In this document: piece by piece, positions 18,046-26,635 of the stretch
Numbering within the stretch: position 1 is the first letter of the stretch
How the letters are laid out: each line of letters opens with the position of its first letter
Assembly: GCA_965371785.1 (NCBI GenBank)
Contig: CBDUZS010000002.1
Location: 1 to 64,000, forward strand
From: CBDUZS01 sp965371785
GTDB taxonomy: Bacteria > Fermentibacterota > Fermentibacteria > Fermentibacterales > JCC-6
Length of the DNA stretch: 64,000 bases
Direction: 5' to 3'
The notes under the pieces: generated by a model
What the model was told of the DNA's origin: nothing
Database searches by the model: none
What the model saw: the letters and a program-made list of their open reading frames with translations, nothing else
Program-made: the position numbers and the translations under genes

Positions 18046-18315
18046 GTGAGCGAATGGAAGGTGAGAACGGCCCCTGGAGCCTCGGAAAAACCGGGCTGGC
18101 TGGTCGTTTCCGGTGAAAGACCGATCAGATTCGCAATCATCACAATGAACACCTGTTCCGGTCTCCTCCGGAACATGATATCGGACGGAGAATGGCAGGT
18201 CTTCAGGGAACACGACGAAGTGTCCATATCCATGCGGTTGATATGGTGCAGGAAACTCCCCACCGCAGGCACGATACTGCTCTGTGCCCGCGAGATACCC
18301 GGAAGCACCATGTAA
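18046..18315 (+). CDS. Small hypothetical protein
   Basis: An 89-codon frame starts with GTG after GAGAGGTGG (4 bases away) and ends 86 bases before the likely start of the next glycosyltransferase. Codon choice resembles that of neighbouring genes (C- or G-ending codons, AGA/AGG for Arg). No signal peptide, membrane span or known motif is seen; the middle (RPIRFAIITMNTCSGLLRNMI) could be a beta-strand and helix. Competing frames of similar length exist on the other strand, so it may not be real. Confidence 0.4.
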   Translation: MSEWKVRTAPGASEKPGWLVVSGERPIRFAIITMNTCSGLLRNMISDGEWQVFREHDEVSISMRLIWCRKLPTAGTILLCAREIPGSTM

Positions 18316-18401
18316 CACTGAGGATGTCGGGGGATGTTTATGGGCTGACACACTGGCTCAGTGAACACTCCAGCCTTATCTTTCCTCCCAAGCCGGGAGG
18401 T

Positions 18402-19160
18402 ATGTTCATCAACGTTATCGACCCCACTTCAGAGGGCATAAGCCTGTTCCTTCCCGCGTACAACGAGGAGGAAAACGTCCAGTGGATGGTTGAGAGGGCA
18501 AGGGATGCTCTCTCGGGTATAACCGACCGCTGGGAGATTATCGTTGTGGATGACGGCTCAACGGATGGGACCGCATCGATAACGAACGCTCTCGCGAACT
18601 CGGACAAGCGCATCAGGCTGGTTTCTCACGAAACGAACAGAGGGTTTGGACAGGCTCTGATAACCGGAATCGCTTCCTCCGTGTACGAGTGGATATTCTA
18701 CACCGATTGTGACGGGCAGTTCGATCTCGACGAACTGCAGCTGGTCTGGAACGAGCGGAAAGAGGCTGATATCGTCTCCGCATTCAGGCGAAGAAGACAG
18801 GATCCGGGGATGAGGCTGTTCTATTCACTTGCCTACACCACTCTCACACTGATCATGTTCGGTAAGGGCTTCAAGGATTGCGATTCTTCCTTCAAACTCT
18901 ACAGAAAGGCGATCTTCAGCCGTGTCAAACCCCGCTCGACCTGCGGAGTCGCCGATTTCGAGATTCTCACACTGGCCAGAGGGCTCGGCTACCGGGTCCG
19001 TCAGATTCCCGTTTCCCACTTTCCCCGAAGAGCTGGATCGGTATCCTTCGAATCGGTAAGGAAAGGTTTCCTCGTCTGGGTGCGCATGTCCGCTCTGCTC
19101 GAGATGTTCGTACAGCTCCTGGCCTTCAGGATCAGGGTATTTCGCGGAAAGGTGAGATGA
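18402..19160 (+). CDS. Glycosyltransferase family 2 (dolichol/polyprenyl-phosphate sugar transferase-like)
   Basis: The 252-residue GT-A enzyme opens with ISLFLPAYNEEENV, then the nucleotide-binding VDDGSTDGT and the metal-binding YTDCDGQFD (DxD-like) motifs, and the CDSSFKLYRK/GVADFE acceptor region typical of DPM1-type transferases that charge a polyprenyl phosphate with a sugar. The C-terminus has an amphipathic stretch but no membrane span. The start is uncertain: ATG at 18402 gives the family N-terminus but sits one base after GGGAGG; ATG at 18324 would add 26 poorly coding residues. Its stop overlaps the next gene by 4 bases (ATGA), opening a run of coupled polysaccharide genes. Confidence 0.85.
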   Translation: MFINVIDPTSEGISLFLPAYNEEENVQWMVERARDALSGITDRWEIIVVDDGSTDGTASITNALANSDKRIRLVSHETNRGFGQALITGIASSVYEWIFYTDCDGQFDLDELQLVWNERKEADIVSAFRRRRQDPGMRLFYSLAYTTLTLIMFGKGFKDCDSSFKLYRKAIFSRVKPRSTCGVADFEILTLARGLGYRVRQIPVSHFPRRAGSVSFESVRKGFLVWVRMSALLEMFVQLLAFRIRVFRGKVR

Positions 19161-20593
19161 GAAGACCGAGAGCCCTTCTCACAACTCCTCTGCCACCGCT
19201 TGAAACAGGTCTGGCGACCTATGCGATCAGGGTACTCGACGGCACGAGTGATCTGATCGACTGGACGGTTGCTTACACTCCGGGTTCCGACCCGGGGAGC
19301 CTGCCCGCGGAAATGACATCCATCCCCGTTGCAGAACTCCATGAACCTGCCCGAATCAGAATTTTCCAGCTCGGTAATTCACCCCACTGTTTCGACGTGC
19401 TTTCTGCCCTCTACAGGTTCGGTGGAACAGGCCTGTTCCACGAGGTCCATCTCCATCACATGATCAGGCATTGCTGCCTTGAGAGAGGTCTTCTGCCGGA
19501 CTACTCCAGAGAACTGCGGTTCGAATACGGTCCCTCAGCCGAAGCCGTGGAGAAACTCCTTTCCATACGACCATCCGACGAGGCCGAATACGATGCAAGG
19601 CTCAAGCGTTATCCCCTTATTGCAAGGGCGGTTCATGCGTGCGGCAGCCTCGTGTGTCTCAACGGCTACGCAGCCTCCATACTTCGCGGCAGAGGCAAGA
19701 TGGTTACAACGATTCGTCACCCGCTGAGCAGGCTTCCCGATCGCCTCGAATCGATGGAGAAACCCGGAGATCCCGTCATCGGGATGGCCGGAGGGTTCCA
19801 CTACGGCCGAAATCTCGAATCGGTGATCAAGGCGGTGAGCATCCTGAGGAGATCGTGTCCCGATGCGGTTCTGCTCCTCGCGGGAGGGGGTTACCCGGAG
19901 GGGCTTCCCGACTGGGTCGTCAGGGCGTCTGGCAGGCTGCCTGAAAGGGAATACCAGCAGTGGATAAGGGTAATGGACGTTGCCGTTGACATACGCCACC
20001 CACCACTTGGTGAAACATCCGGGAGTCTGCTCGAGGTGATGAGGGCAGGGGTGCCCGCGGTTGTTTCCGCATCGGGAGCCTTCAATACACTGCCATCGGA
20101 TTCGGTGACAAGAGTTCCGGTTGACAACCTGGTGCACGGCACCGCTGCTTCGCTCGAACTTCTTCTTGCAAGGGATGATCTAAGGCATTCCATGTCGGAA
20201 GCATCAAAGGCATGGGCTTCGGAGCAGGGCTCGCTTGAAGCACTCCGCAAGGACTGGATTTCCCTGATCGAAGAACAGGCTTTGCAGATTGATTCCACAG
20301 CAAGGGATAGAACACTCAACAGAAGGTCTCTCTCGCCCGCATGGCACGATGCGCCCCCTGGTTTCGAGCTGGACACATCGGGTAAAGCAGTTGCCTGGCG
20401 ATTCGAAGGCACTGCGACGATCGAGGGTCCGTCCGGAGCAAGGGGAGCATGGGTCACGGCAAGAGGGCGCGGTGAAATTTCGGGCAGGACACTGTCGGAA
20501 ACCGCCGCAGTGTACACAACGGCAGGCTCCTCGATCACGTTCAGCGGCAGGGGAGAGGTTACGAACATCCACTGGTTGTCGGGAGAGATGTAA
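19157..20593 (+). CDS. GT4-like glycosyltransferase with C-terminal beta-rich extension
   Basis: The 478-residue protein has a GT-B core. The N-terminal domain is divergent (PLPPLETGLATYAIRVLDG matches the loop where GT4 enzymes have G-G-x-x-x-Y). The C-terminal domain contains GMAGGFHYGRNLESVIKAV and the E-x7-E-type loop GETSGSLLEVMRAGVPAVVS. After about residue 385 comes a roughly 90-residue Gly/Thr/Ser-rich tail that looks like a beta-sandwich and is not part of the GT4 fold. The ATG overlaps the previous stop (ATGA) with AGG upstream; its stop overlaps the following gene by one base. Predicted cytoplasmic; the donor and acceptor sugars are unknown. Confidence 0.82.
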   Translation: MRRPRALLTTPLPPLETGLATYAIRVLDGTSDLIDWTVAYTPGSDPGSLPAEMTSIPVAELHEPARIRIFQLGNSPHCFDVLSALYRFGGTGLFHEVHLHHMIRHCCLERGLLPDYSRELRFEYGPSAEAVEKLLSIRPSDEAEYDARLKRYPLIARAVHACGSLVCLNGYAASILRGRGKMVTTIRHPLSRLPDRLESMEKPGDPVIGMAGGFHYGRNLESVIKAVSILRRSCPDAVLLLAGGGYPEGLPDWVVRASGRLPEREYQQWIRVMDVAVDIRHPPLGETSGSLLEVMRAGVPAVVSASGAFNTLPSDSVTRVPVDNLVHGTAASLELLLARDDLRHSMSEASKAWASEQGSLEALRKDWISLIEEQALQIDSTARDRTLNRRSLSPAWHDAPPGFELDTSGKAVAWRFEGTATIEGPSGARGAWVTARGRGEISGRTLSETAAVYTTAGSSITFSGRGEVTNIHWLSGEM

Positions 20594-22209
20594 TGAAACC
20601 GGCAGGACGACGGCTCCTGGCTGCTGCCGCCATTCTACTGCTGCTCATTCCTTTCCTGATCCATTTCATATTCAATGGTGAGGATATCGCAGGAGAACTT
20701 GCGGACGAAGCGATTATCTCCGGTGATTCGGATGTGTACGATTGTGTCTGGCATTTCTGGTGGGTAGGAAAAGCGCTTCGGATGGGAGCAGACCCTCGAT
20801 TCTGCCCTTTGACTTTCTATCCCGAAGGCGCAACGGTTGCGTTTCAGAATATCGGATGGCCCGATACCTGGCTCATGGCTCTGACGGGTTTATCCGAAAA
20901 GAGTCCCGTGACGGCATACAACCTGTCCATTCTGTTCGGCACGATTCTGGCAGCCTGTGGAGCCTTCTGGGCCGCAAGACAGTGGGGATTGGATACCGTC
21001 GGCTGTTTCTTTGCAGCACTTGCCCTTGCATGGCTTCCATCAAGAATAGCCCACATGGGGCAACACTATCAGATCGCTTCGCTCGGGTATCTTGCCTTCA
21101 GCCTTGGTTCGATCAGAGCCTGGTTGACGGAGGGAAAAGCCTGGCAGCTCATCCTGGTCGTGCTCTTCTCGCTGCTTGCATGCCTCGAGAGCGCATACTT
21201 TGCCATGCTGGGAGGATTCGGCCTCCTGGCAACCATACTCCTCAGCTTGAATGAGATGGATCACAAGGCGTACAGGATATGCATGCTGGTGCCTGCTTTC
21301 CTCGCGTCAGTAATAGCTGCCGGAGCGTTCTTCATGACTTCACCAGGGCTCGGAAGTGATACCCCGGCTCTTTCCTGGCGGGAAGCGGTGTACTGGGCTG
21401 CCGACCCTCAGGCATGGCTCCTTCCGTCTCCCTACGGCATATTCGGCAGGCTTTTGTCAATTCCGGCCAGGTTCTCATGGATGTCGAATTCCTTTGAGGG
21501 TGTGGTTACACCCGGTCTTACACTCATGGGTATCTTCATTCTGTCGGTGGTAAAGCGTAGAAAATGGTTACTTGCGGGGCTGATCTTGATTCTGGCGCTT
21601 CTCACCCTTGGACCCGAGCTGCGTATCTTCGGCCGGCCCCGGGGGATACCTCTTCCTTACAGGCTGATCCTGCTGGCTCCTCTTCTCGAAGGAGCAAGAT
21701 CTCCATCGAGGTTTGCCCTGCTTGCGGGATTCTTCATCGCACTGGAGGCCGGACGGTATTTTTCGGCGGTTCGACTGAAATGGAAGCTCGTGCTCGGCAG
21801 CTGTCTTGTTCTTGAACTGATGCTCCCTTCTCTTGCGGTTATTTCGGGTTTCATTCCGGAGGAGTACGAACGGATGGGGGAATCTGAAGGTCCCTTGCTG
21901 GAGGTTCCGTCCTCCCCGCACGTGAGAAGGTACAGTTTCTTCCAGGTATCCGACGGTCTGCCCAGATTACTGAGCTTCATGGTAAGACCCGGGAGCAGCA
22001 TAATACCGGAGAATCTCACGCCGTTCCGGCTCGAGACTTCGGAAATCCCGGACCGGCAGGATGCGCTTGCCACGGGTGCAAAGCTGATCGTCTACAACAG
22101 GTGGATGTTCTCCGATCGGGAAAGGGAGATCTTTGACTCCAGGTTTTCCCCCCTTTTCGAGGGATTCGATACCGATGACTCGCTCTGGATCTGGAGGAGC
22201 GAAGAGTGA
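20593..22209 (+). CDS. Multi-pass membrane protein, GT-C glycosyltransferase-like
   Basis: The 538-residue protein has an N-terminal membrane segment (7-29), an extracytoplasmic loop with acidic residues (DSDVYDCVWHFWWVGKAL) and then about nine more hydrophobic helices to about residue 425. It ends in a soluble domain of about 110 residues. The layout, with an acidic residue pair in the first outer loop and a following FYPEGA segment, is that of GT-C enzymes, which use polyprenyl-phosphate sugars. This fits the polyprenyl-phosphate transferase encoded two genes upstream. No family name can be given with certainty. Coupled at both ends (TAATG and GTGA). Confidence 0.7.
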   Translation: MKPAGRRLLAAAAILLLLIPFLIHFIFNGEDIAGELADEAIISGDSDVYDCVWHFWWVGKALRMGADPRFCPLTFYPEGATVAFQNIGWPDTWLMALTGLSEKSPVTAYNLSILFGTILAACGAFWAARQWGLDTVGCFFAALALAWLPSRIAHMGQHYQIASLGYLAFSLGSIRAWLTEGKAWQLILVVLFSLLACLESAYFAMLGGFGLLATILLSLNEMDHKAYRICMLVPAFLASVIAAGAFFMTSPGLGSDTPALSWREAVYWAADPQAWLLPSPYGIFGRLLSIPARFSWMSNSFEGVVTPGLTLMGIFILSVVKRRKWLLAGLILILALLTLGPELRIFGRPRGIPLPYRLILLAPLLEGARSPSRFALLAGFFIALEAGRYFSAVRLKWKLVLGSCLVLELMLPSLAVISGFIPEEYERMGESEGPLLEVPSSPHVRRYSFFQVSDGLPRLLSFMVRPGSSIIPENLTPFRLETSEIPDRQDALATGAKLIVYNRWMFSDREREIFDSRFSPLFEGFDTDDSLWIWRSEE

Positions 22210-23339
22210 GTGAAATGCTCGATGTCGTACTGGACATGACTCCTGCCGCTCACAGCAGGGGAGGTGTGGGCAAATACCTGACACTGCTTGCGTCCAGCCT
22301 TCACGCCCACTCGCGGGAGGAAGGGCTGAGATTTCGCACCCTCGATATTCCCGCTGCCAGACCGGGGACGCCTCCGCTGCCTGCCGAGCCGGATCTGACC
22401 CTCGGTAATCCGCTCTACCTCGGGATTCCCCTTCTGAGGCGGCTGCCGATAAGATATTCGCGGGAATTGCGTTCGAGAGGCAGGAGGCTGAGTACTCTTC
22501 TGGGGAAGAAGGGAATTTTCCACCACAGCGGGGTCCAGCCAGTCTGTCCCCGGGGATGGACATCCGTGCTGACAACGTTCGATCTCTCCGCAATTCAACA
22601 TGAGAAATGGCATACGCTGGAGACCGTCTCGTACGGAGCCAGGGAGAAGCAGCTGACGGAGGAAGGCTCCAGGCTGATTGCCATCTCCCGATGGGCAGCC
22701 GGCGAGGCGGAATCATACTTTTCCCTTGAAAGCGGGACGGTAGGCATCGCCGGCGGCGCTGCGGGACCAATCTTCGTGCCGGGTGAACCAGACCCGGAAT
22801 TCCTTGCGGAAAACGGTCTCGAAAGGGAACGATTCGTTCTGCACGTGGGCAGCTTCGTTCCGAGAAAGAACATTCCCTTCCTTCTTGAGGTTTATTCAGC
22901 CTGCGTCGATGACGGTTTCGACTATCCCCTCGTAATGGTGGGAGCAGAGGAGTGGGGAGAACTGGATATCGATACAGGTCTTCCGTGGCTGCGAATCTTT
23001 TCGGGGATATCTGACGAAGACCTCCTGAGCCTTTACAGGGGAGCCAGAGCCGTTCTGCTCCCCAGCAGGTATGAGGGCCTCGGTTTCCCGGCACTCGAAG
23101 CCATGGCCTGCGGCAGACCTCTTCTCTGCAGCAATGCTGCAGCGCTTCCCGAAACCGTGGGAGACGGTGGGCTGCTGCTCGATCCGGATGACGCTCACGC
23201 CTGGCGCAGAGCCATATCGCACCTCGAGGACGATGAGCACCTGTCGATGCTCAGGAAAATGTCTGAAAGCGTTCACCGACGAACCTGGGAAGAGGTCGCA
23301 TCGAATGCCGCGGCGTTCTACAGGAGCATATCCGAATGA
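22206..23339 (+). CDS. Glycosyltransferase family 4
   Basis: The 377-residue GT-B enzyme shows the GGVGKYL donor/acceptor loop (residues about 19-25), HVGSFVPRKNIPFLLEV at the start of the second domain, and the catalytic E-x7-E loop SRYEGLGFPALEAMACGRPLL. It resembles mannosyl- or rhamnosyltransferases of the PimB/WsaF-like GT4 group. The GTG start overlaps the upstream membrane protein stop (GTGA); an internal ATG three codons later is an alternative. The stop overlaps the following GT4 by 4 bases. Member of the polysaccharide operon; substrate unknown. Confidence 0.9.
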   Translation: MSEMLDVVLDMTPAAHSRGGVGKYLTLLASSLHAHSREEGLRFRTLDIPAARPGTPPLPAEPDLTLGNPLYLGIPLLRRLPIRYSRELRSRGRRLSTLLGKKGIFHHSGVQPVCPRGWTSVLTTFDLSAIQHEKWHTLETVSYGAREKQLTEEGSRLIAISRWAAGEAESYFSLESGTVGIAGGAAGPIFVPGEPDPEFLAENGLERERFVLHVGSFVPRKNIPFLLEVYSACVDDGFDYPLVMVGAEEWGELDIDTGLPWLRIFSGISDEDLLSLYRGARAVLLPSRYEGLGFPALEAMACGRPLLCSNAAALPETVGDGGLLLDPDDAHAWRRAISHLEDDEHLSMLRKMSESVHRRTWEEVASNAAAFYRSISE

Positions 23340-24580
23340 AAATACTCCATCTCGTCCACAGGACCTGGCCGTATCACGGCGGCGCGGAGCGTTACGTCTG
23401 GGAGCATGCCGTTGCTGCTCAGCGATGGGGGCACGAGAGCACGGTGTACTCGACGGATGCATGGGATATGTCCTGGCTTGTCTCGAACCGGGGCAAATCA
23501 GTCGATTCACCCGAGTCGTACAGAGACGGAGTCCGAATCGTGCGATTCAGAGTCCTTCATCCTCCTCTCCAGAACCTTCTGCGGGGAACGCTGCGGAGGC
23601 TGATGCCCTGTGGAGAGGACAGGTTCTTCTACCCTAACCCTTTCCTGCCCGGACTCCACTCGCGGCTGGGGAGAGACAGGGAGTTCGATTTCGTCCACGC
23701 GAACGCGATGCCTTTCCTTCTGTGGGAAGGGTTCGGATACGCTTCGAAAAGGGGAGCAGGTCTCGCGGCGGTTCCCCACGGGAATCTCGGTGAACGCTTC
23801 AGAAGAACGGCGGAGATTCGCTACCTTGCGGGATGTCAACCGGAAATCCTTCGGAAGAGCAGTGTAGTCGTAGCTCAGAATCGTTTCGAGAGAGATGTCT
23901 ACGTCGACCTCGGTGTGGACCCGGAGAGGGTTCTCGTTCTGGGCAGCGGAGTGGATCCCCGGGAATTCGAGGGGGCTTCGAGGATTGCCGGAAGGAGAAG
24001 GCTGGGTATCGCGGAGGATGCGAGAGTAATCCTCACACTGACTGCGCTCTCGCGAGAGAAGGGAACGATTGCCCTCCTGAAATCCAGCCTGGATCTCTGG
24101 AGGAACGGAATGGACTTCACACTCGTTCTTGCCGGACCGAGAATGCCGGATTTCGATGTTTTTCTGCGAAGCATCGCAGAGCAGATCCCGCCGGGCAGGC
24201 TGATTCTTACGGGAATGGTGAAACGTGAGACAAGGGCTGATCTCATAGCGGCAGCAGACGTCTTTGCCCTGCTGTCGCGGCTTGATTGCTTCGGCATAGT
24301 TCTACTCGAAGCCTGGGTTTGCGGGTTACCCGTAGTGGGATGCTGGGCCGGCGCCATGCCGGATCTGATCGCAGACGGGGAGACAGGATTTCTCGTCGGT
24401 TTCGATGATACTGAGACGCTCGCATCCAGGCTGGGTGTCCTCATCGACTCGGAAGGTCTCAGAAGGGAGATGGGGAAAAAGGGGAAACGTCTCGTCGAAG
24501 GCAGATACACCTGGGACAGGGTTACCGACAGGTTCTACAGTCGAATCGCAGGATGCCTGACGAAAGAGGGGATACGGTGA
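23336..24580 (+). CDS. Glycosyltransferase family 4
   Basis: The 414-residue GT-B enzyme starts with MKILHLVHRTWPYHGGAERY, containing the G-G-A-E-R/Y loop typical of GT4. The second domain begins at ILTLTALSREKGTIALLK and contains the catalytic loop LDCFGIVLLEAWVCGLPVVG and the DDTETLASRL tail. Starts at ATG in an ATGA overlap. A second, tightly placed GTG start of the next gene overlaps its stop. The two GT4 genes in tandem are only distantly alike, so they probably add different sugars of one repeat unit. Confidence 0.9.
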   Translation: MKILHLVHRTWPYHGGAERYVWEHAVAAQRWGHESTVYSTDAWDMSWLVSNRGKSVDSPESYRDGVRIVRFRVLHPPLQNLLRGTLRRLMPCGEDRFFYPNPFLPGLHSRLGRDREFDFVHANAMPFLLWEGFGYASKRGAGLAAVPHGNLGERFRRTAEIRYLAGCQPEILRKSSVVVAQNRFERDVYVDLGVDPERVLVLGSGVDPREFEGASRIAGRRRLGIAEDARVILTLTALSREKGTIALLKSSLDLWRNGMDFTLVLAGPRMPDFDVFLRSIAEQIPPGRLILTGMVKRETRADLIAAADVFALLSRLDCFGIVLLEAWVCGLPVVGCWAGAMPDLIADGETGFLVGFDDTETLASRLGVLIDSEGLRREMGKKGKRLVEGRYTWDRVTDRFYSRIAGCLTKEGIR

Positions 24581-25833
24581 GCAGGAGTGTAACGGTTGTC
24601 TCGGTTCTCTGGAATTCAGCCGGTCTGATTCCCGATCTTGCAGACACCCTTCGCGGCCTATCCGATGAGTGCGATATCATCCTGGTAGACAACAATTCAA
24701 CCGATGACACCGCAGATCTGGCAGCCAGTCTCATCCCGGATGCCAGAATCAAAAGAATGTCTCAAAACGGAGGTTTCGGCTGGGGCAACAACAGAGCGCT
24801 CGAAGAGGTTACCACACCCTTCATCCTCTTGTTGAACAGCGATGCAAGGATGGAACCCGAATCACTGAAGAGCCTGCTGTCGGTAATGGACCGATACGAG
24901 AAAACAGCAGCCGTACAGCCAACTCTGAAGATATGGGACTGGCCGCTGCTCTCTGCGGGCAAGGGTGTATCCATGACCCGTTACGGAGAAGGTTATGACA
25001 TTAATTTCCTTCACTTCTCTTCCGGCGCCGCGAAGGGAGATCCGGTACGCGTTCCGGGGGTAACCGCAGCGGTCTCACTGTGGAGAACGGCTGCACTCCA
25101 GGAGGTTTCCGGTTTTGACGAGGAAATATTCATGTACTTCGAGGACGTCGATCTGTCCATGAGACTGGCATCTGCTGGCTGGCGGTTCAGCCTTGCGACG
25201 GCAGCGACCGCGCTTCACAGAGCGGGAGCATCCAGTTCGAGGGAGAGGGCAGCGAAATGGGAACTGGAGTCATCCGTCTACCTGACGCGAAGGTACTTCG
25301 GATCCCGCTCATGTACCCTTCCTCCGTACTGGTGGAAGCGGGAATTGAGGATTCGGGCCCACGGAATTATCAGACGCATTCCCTGGAAATGGAGAATTGG
25401 AGCCGTTAGAAGAGCATGCTCCATTCCGTGCACACCTGTCCGGCTGTCAGGTGAAGTGCTTTCCATGCTGCAGTCCAGACCGATGGAGCTTCCTCTGACC
25501 CGCAGTGCGCTTCGAGATAATCTGGATCCGGACGGCGTTCTGGAGGCCGGTCCAGGTTTCTCGAAGAGGGATGGACGGCTCTTCATTACACAGTATGGCT
25601 GTATACTCTCGAAGGCCAGGGGAGTGATATCGCTGGAACTGGTCACGCCTGACCGCTGCAGGAGCGGCTCCATCAGGAACGAGAGGGGAGATGTCCTCAC
25701 ACGATGGAACAGCATGCCCGGGGAAGTGGTTCATCTGAAAACAGGAGTTGCCCCTGCCGGTTCAAAGTTCTATCTCTCAATGGATGAGTACGATGCCACT
25801 GCGGAGGTAAAAAAGATTGTTCACCGTCGCTGA
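24577..25833 (+). CDS. Glycosyltransferase family 2 (rhamnosyltransferase-like) with C-terminal extension
   Basis: The 418-residue protein has a GT-A domain (about 1-285) with SVTVVSVLWNSAG, LVDNNSTDDT, GFGWGNNRAL, LLNSDARM (DxD) and FMYFEDVDLSMR, which is the WcaA/RfbN rhamnosyltransferase signature. From about 290 there is a basic helical linker, and from about 310 a 110-residue beta-rich domain not found in the core family. I chose GTG at 24577, in a GTGA overlap and 5 bases after AGAGGGG, over ATG at 24553. It belongs to the polysaccharide operon. The extra domain recurs in type (not obviously in sequence) in other proteins of this cluster. Confidence 0.88.
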   Translation: MSRSVTVVSVLWNSAGLIPDLADTLRGLSDECDIILVDNNSTDDTADLAASLIPDARIKRMSQNGGFGWGNNRALEEVTTPFILLLNSDARMEPESLKSLLSVMDRYEKTAAVQPTLKIWDWPLLSAGKGVSMTRYGEGYDINFLHFSSGAAKGDPVRVPGVTAAVSLWRTAALQEVSGFDEEIFMYFEDVDLSMRLASAGWRFSLATAATALHRAGASSSRERAAKWELESSVYLTRRYFGSRSCTLPPYWWKRELRIRAHGIIRRIPWKWRIGAVRRACSIPCTPVRLSGEVLSMLQSRPMELPLTRSALRDNLDPDGVLEAGPGFSKRDGRLFITQYGCILSKARGVISLELVTPDRCRSGSIRNERGDVLTRWNSMPGEVVHLKTGVAPAGSKFYLSMDEYDATAEVKKIVHRR

Positions 25834-26635
25834 CATGAGGAAAAGCTCAAAGCTGCATGTCAGGCTGGGAGCCTGGCTCATCCTGTCGATACTCCTTCTG
25901 CTCACCAGGAGCTTTTCATGGCTTTCCGCCGGACTGATCGCCGGTGCCCTTCCGCCTGCTCTCCAGCTCCGGGAGAATCTATTCATGAGGGTATGTCTGC
26001 TCCTTCTGGCGATCGCTGCCGTTCTGCCCCTCGATTCACAGTCATCAGCGCTTGTGATGGCGTCAGGAATGTTGCTCGTATTGAACGGTAAATCTCTGCT
26101 CATCAGAGTAACGGGACTATGTTCGATCCTGCTCGCGGCGCTGCAGGGTTCGGTTAGCGGTCTGATGTTCATCCTGATCCTTTCTGCGATTTCAGTGTTT
26201 CCCCCGAGCAGGAAGTGGAGACTCGCCACGATGGCGCCTGGGCTGATCCTGTGCCTCGTAATAGCCGGTCTGCCCGATGCGCGCCTTCATCCGGAACGGG
26301 TAGCACAGGAACGGCATATCGAGGATCGTCTTGCATGGACTTACGTTCCGGCCCTGACTGCGGGATCACCGGCAGTCCTCTTCAGAACTTCGTCCACGGA
26401 CGGGGGAGTCCTGCACGTACCGGTGGATGCGGGAGGTGTCAGGGATGATCTGCCCGTCGGCACAATCCTGACGGGGGAGCAGAGCATCACATTCGGAGCA
26501 GGGAGGGACACTCTGAACGTTCCTTTCAACGCCGGCGATACCGTTCGTGTGTGGATATCCAGGCCATGGGCTGCGTTCGAGCATACGATTATCCACTTCG
26601 GGCATTGCTGGACATCACCGAAGGAAGGATCATGA
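25817..26635 (+). CDS. Membrane protein with outer beta-rich domain, function unknown
   Basis: The 272-residue protein has about five or six hydrophobic segments between residues 18 and 165, then a soluble C-terminal region of about 105 residues rich in Gly, Val and Thr with a strand-like pattern (GVLHVPVDAGG, SITFGAGRDTLNVPF, DTVRVWIS). The TTG start lies 9 bases after GGAGG; an ATG at 25835 lacks a ribosome site. The gene overlaps the GT2 before it by 17 bases and the next gene by 4. No known family recognised; position suggests a role in polymer export or assembly. Confidence 0.65.
   Translation: MFTVADMRKSSKLHVRLGAWLILSILLLLTRSFSWLSAGLIAGALPPALQLRENLFMRVCLLLLAIAAVLPLDSQSSALVMASGMLLVLNGKSLLIRVTGLCSILLAALQGSVSGLMFILILSAISVFPPSRKWRLATMAPGLILCLVIAGLPDARLHPERVAQERHIEDRLAWTYVPALTAGSPAVLFRTSSTDGGVLHVPVDAGGVRDDLPVGTILTGEQSITFGAGRDTLNVPFNAGDTVRVWISRPWAAFEHTIIHFGHCWTSPKEGS

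Noticed and set aside
21967..23094. Long minus-strand frame (375 codons) opposite the GT4 and membrane protein genes
   Set aside because: It runs across two real plus-strand genes, has no recognisable domain or ribosome site, and is a shadow frame of GC-rich coding DNA.
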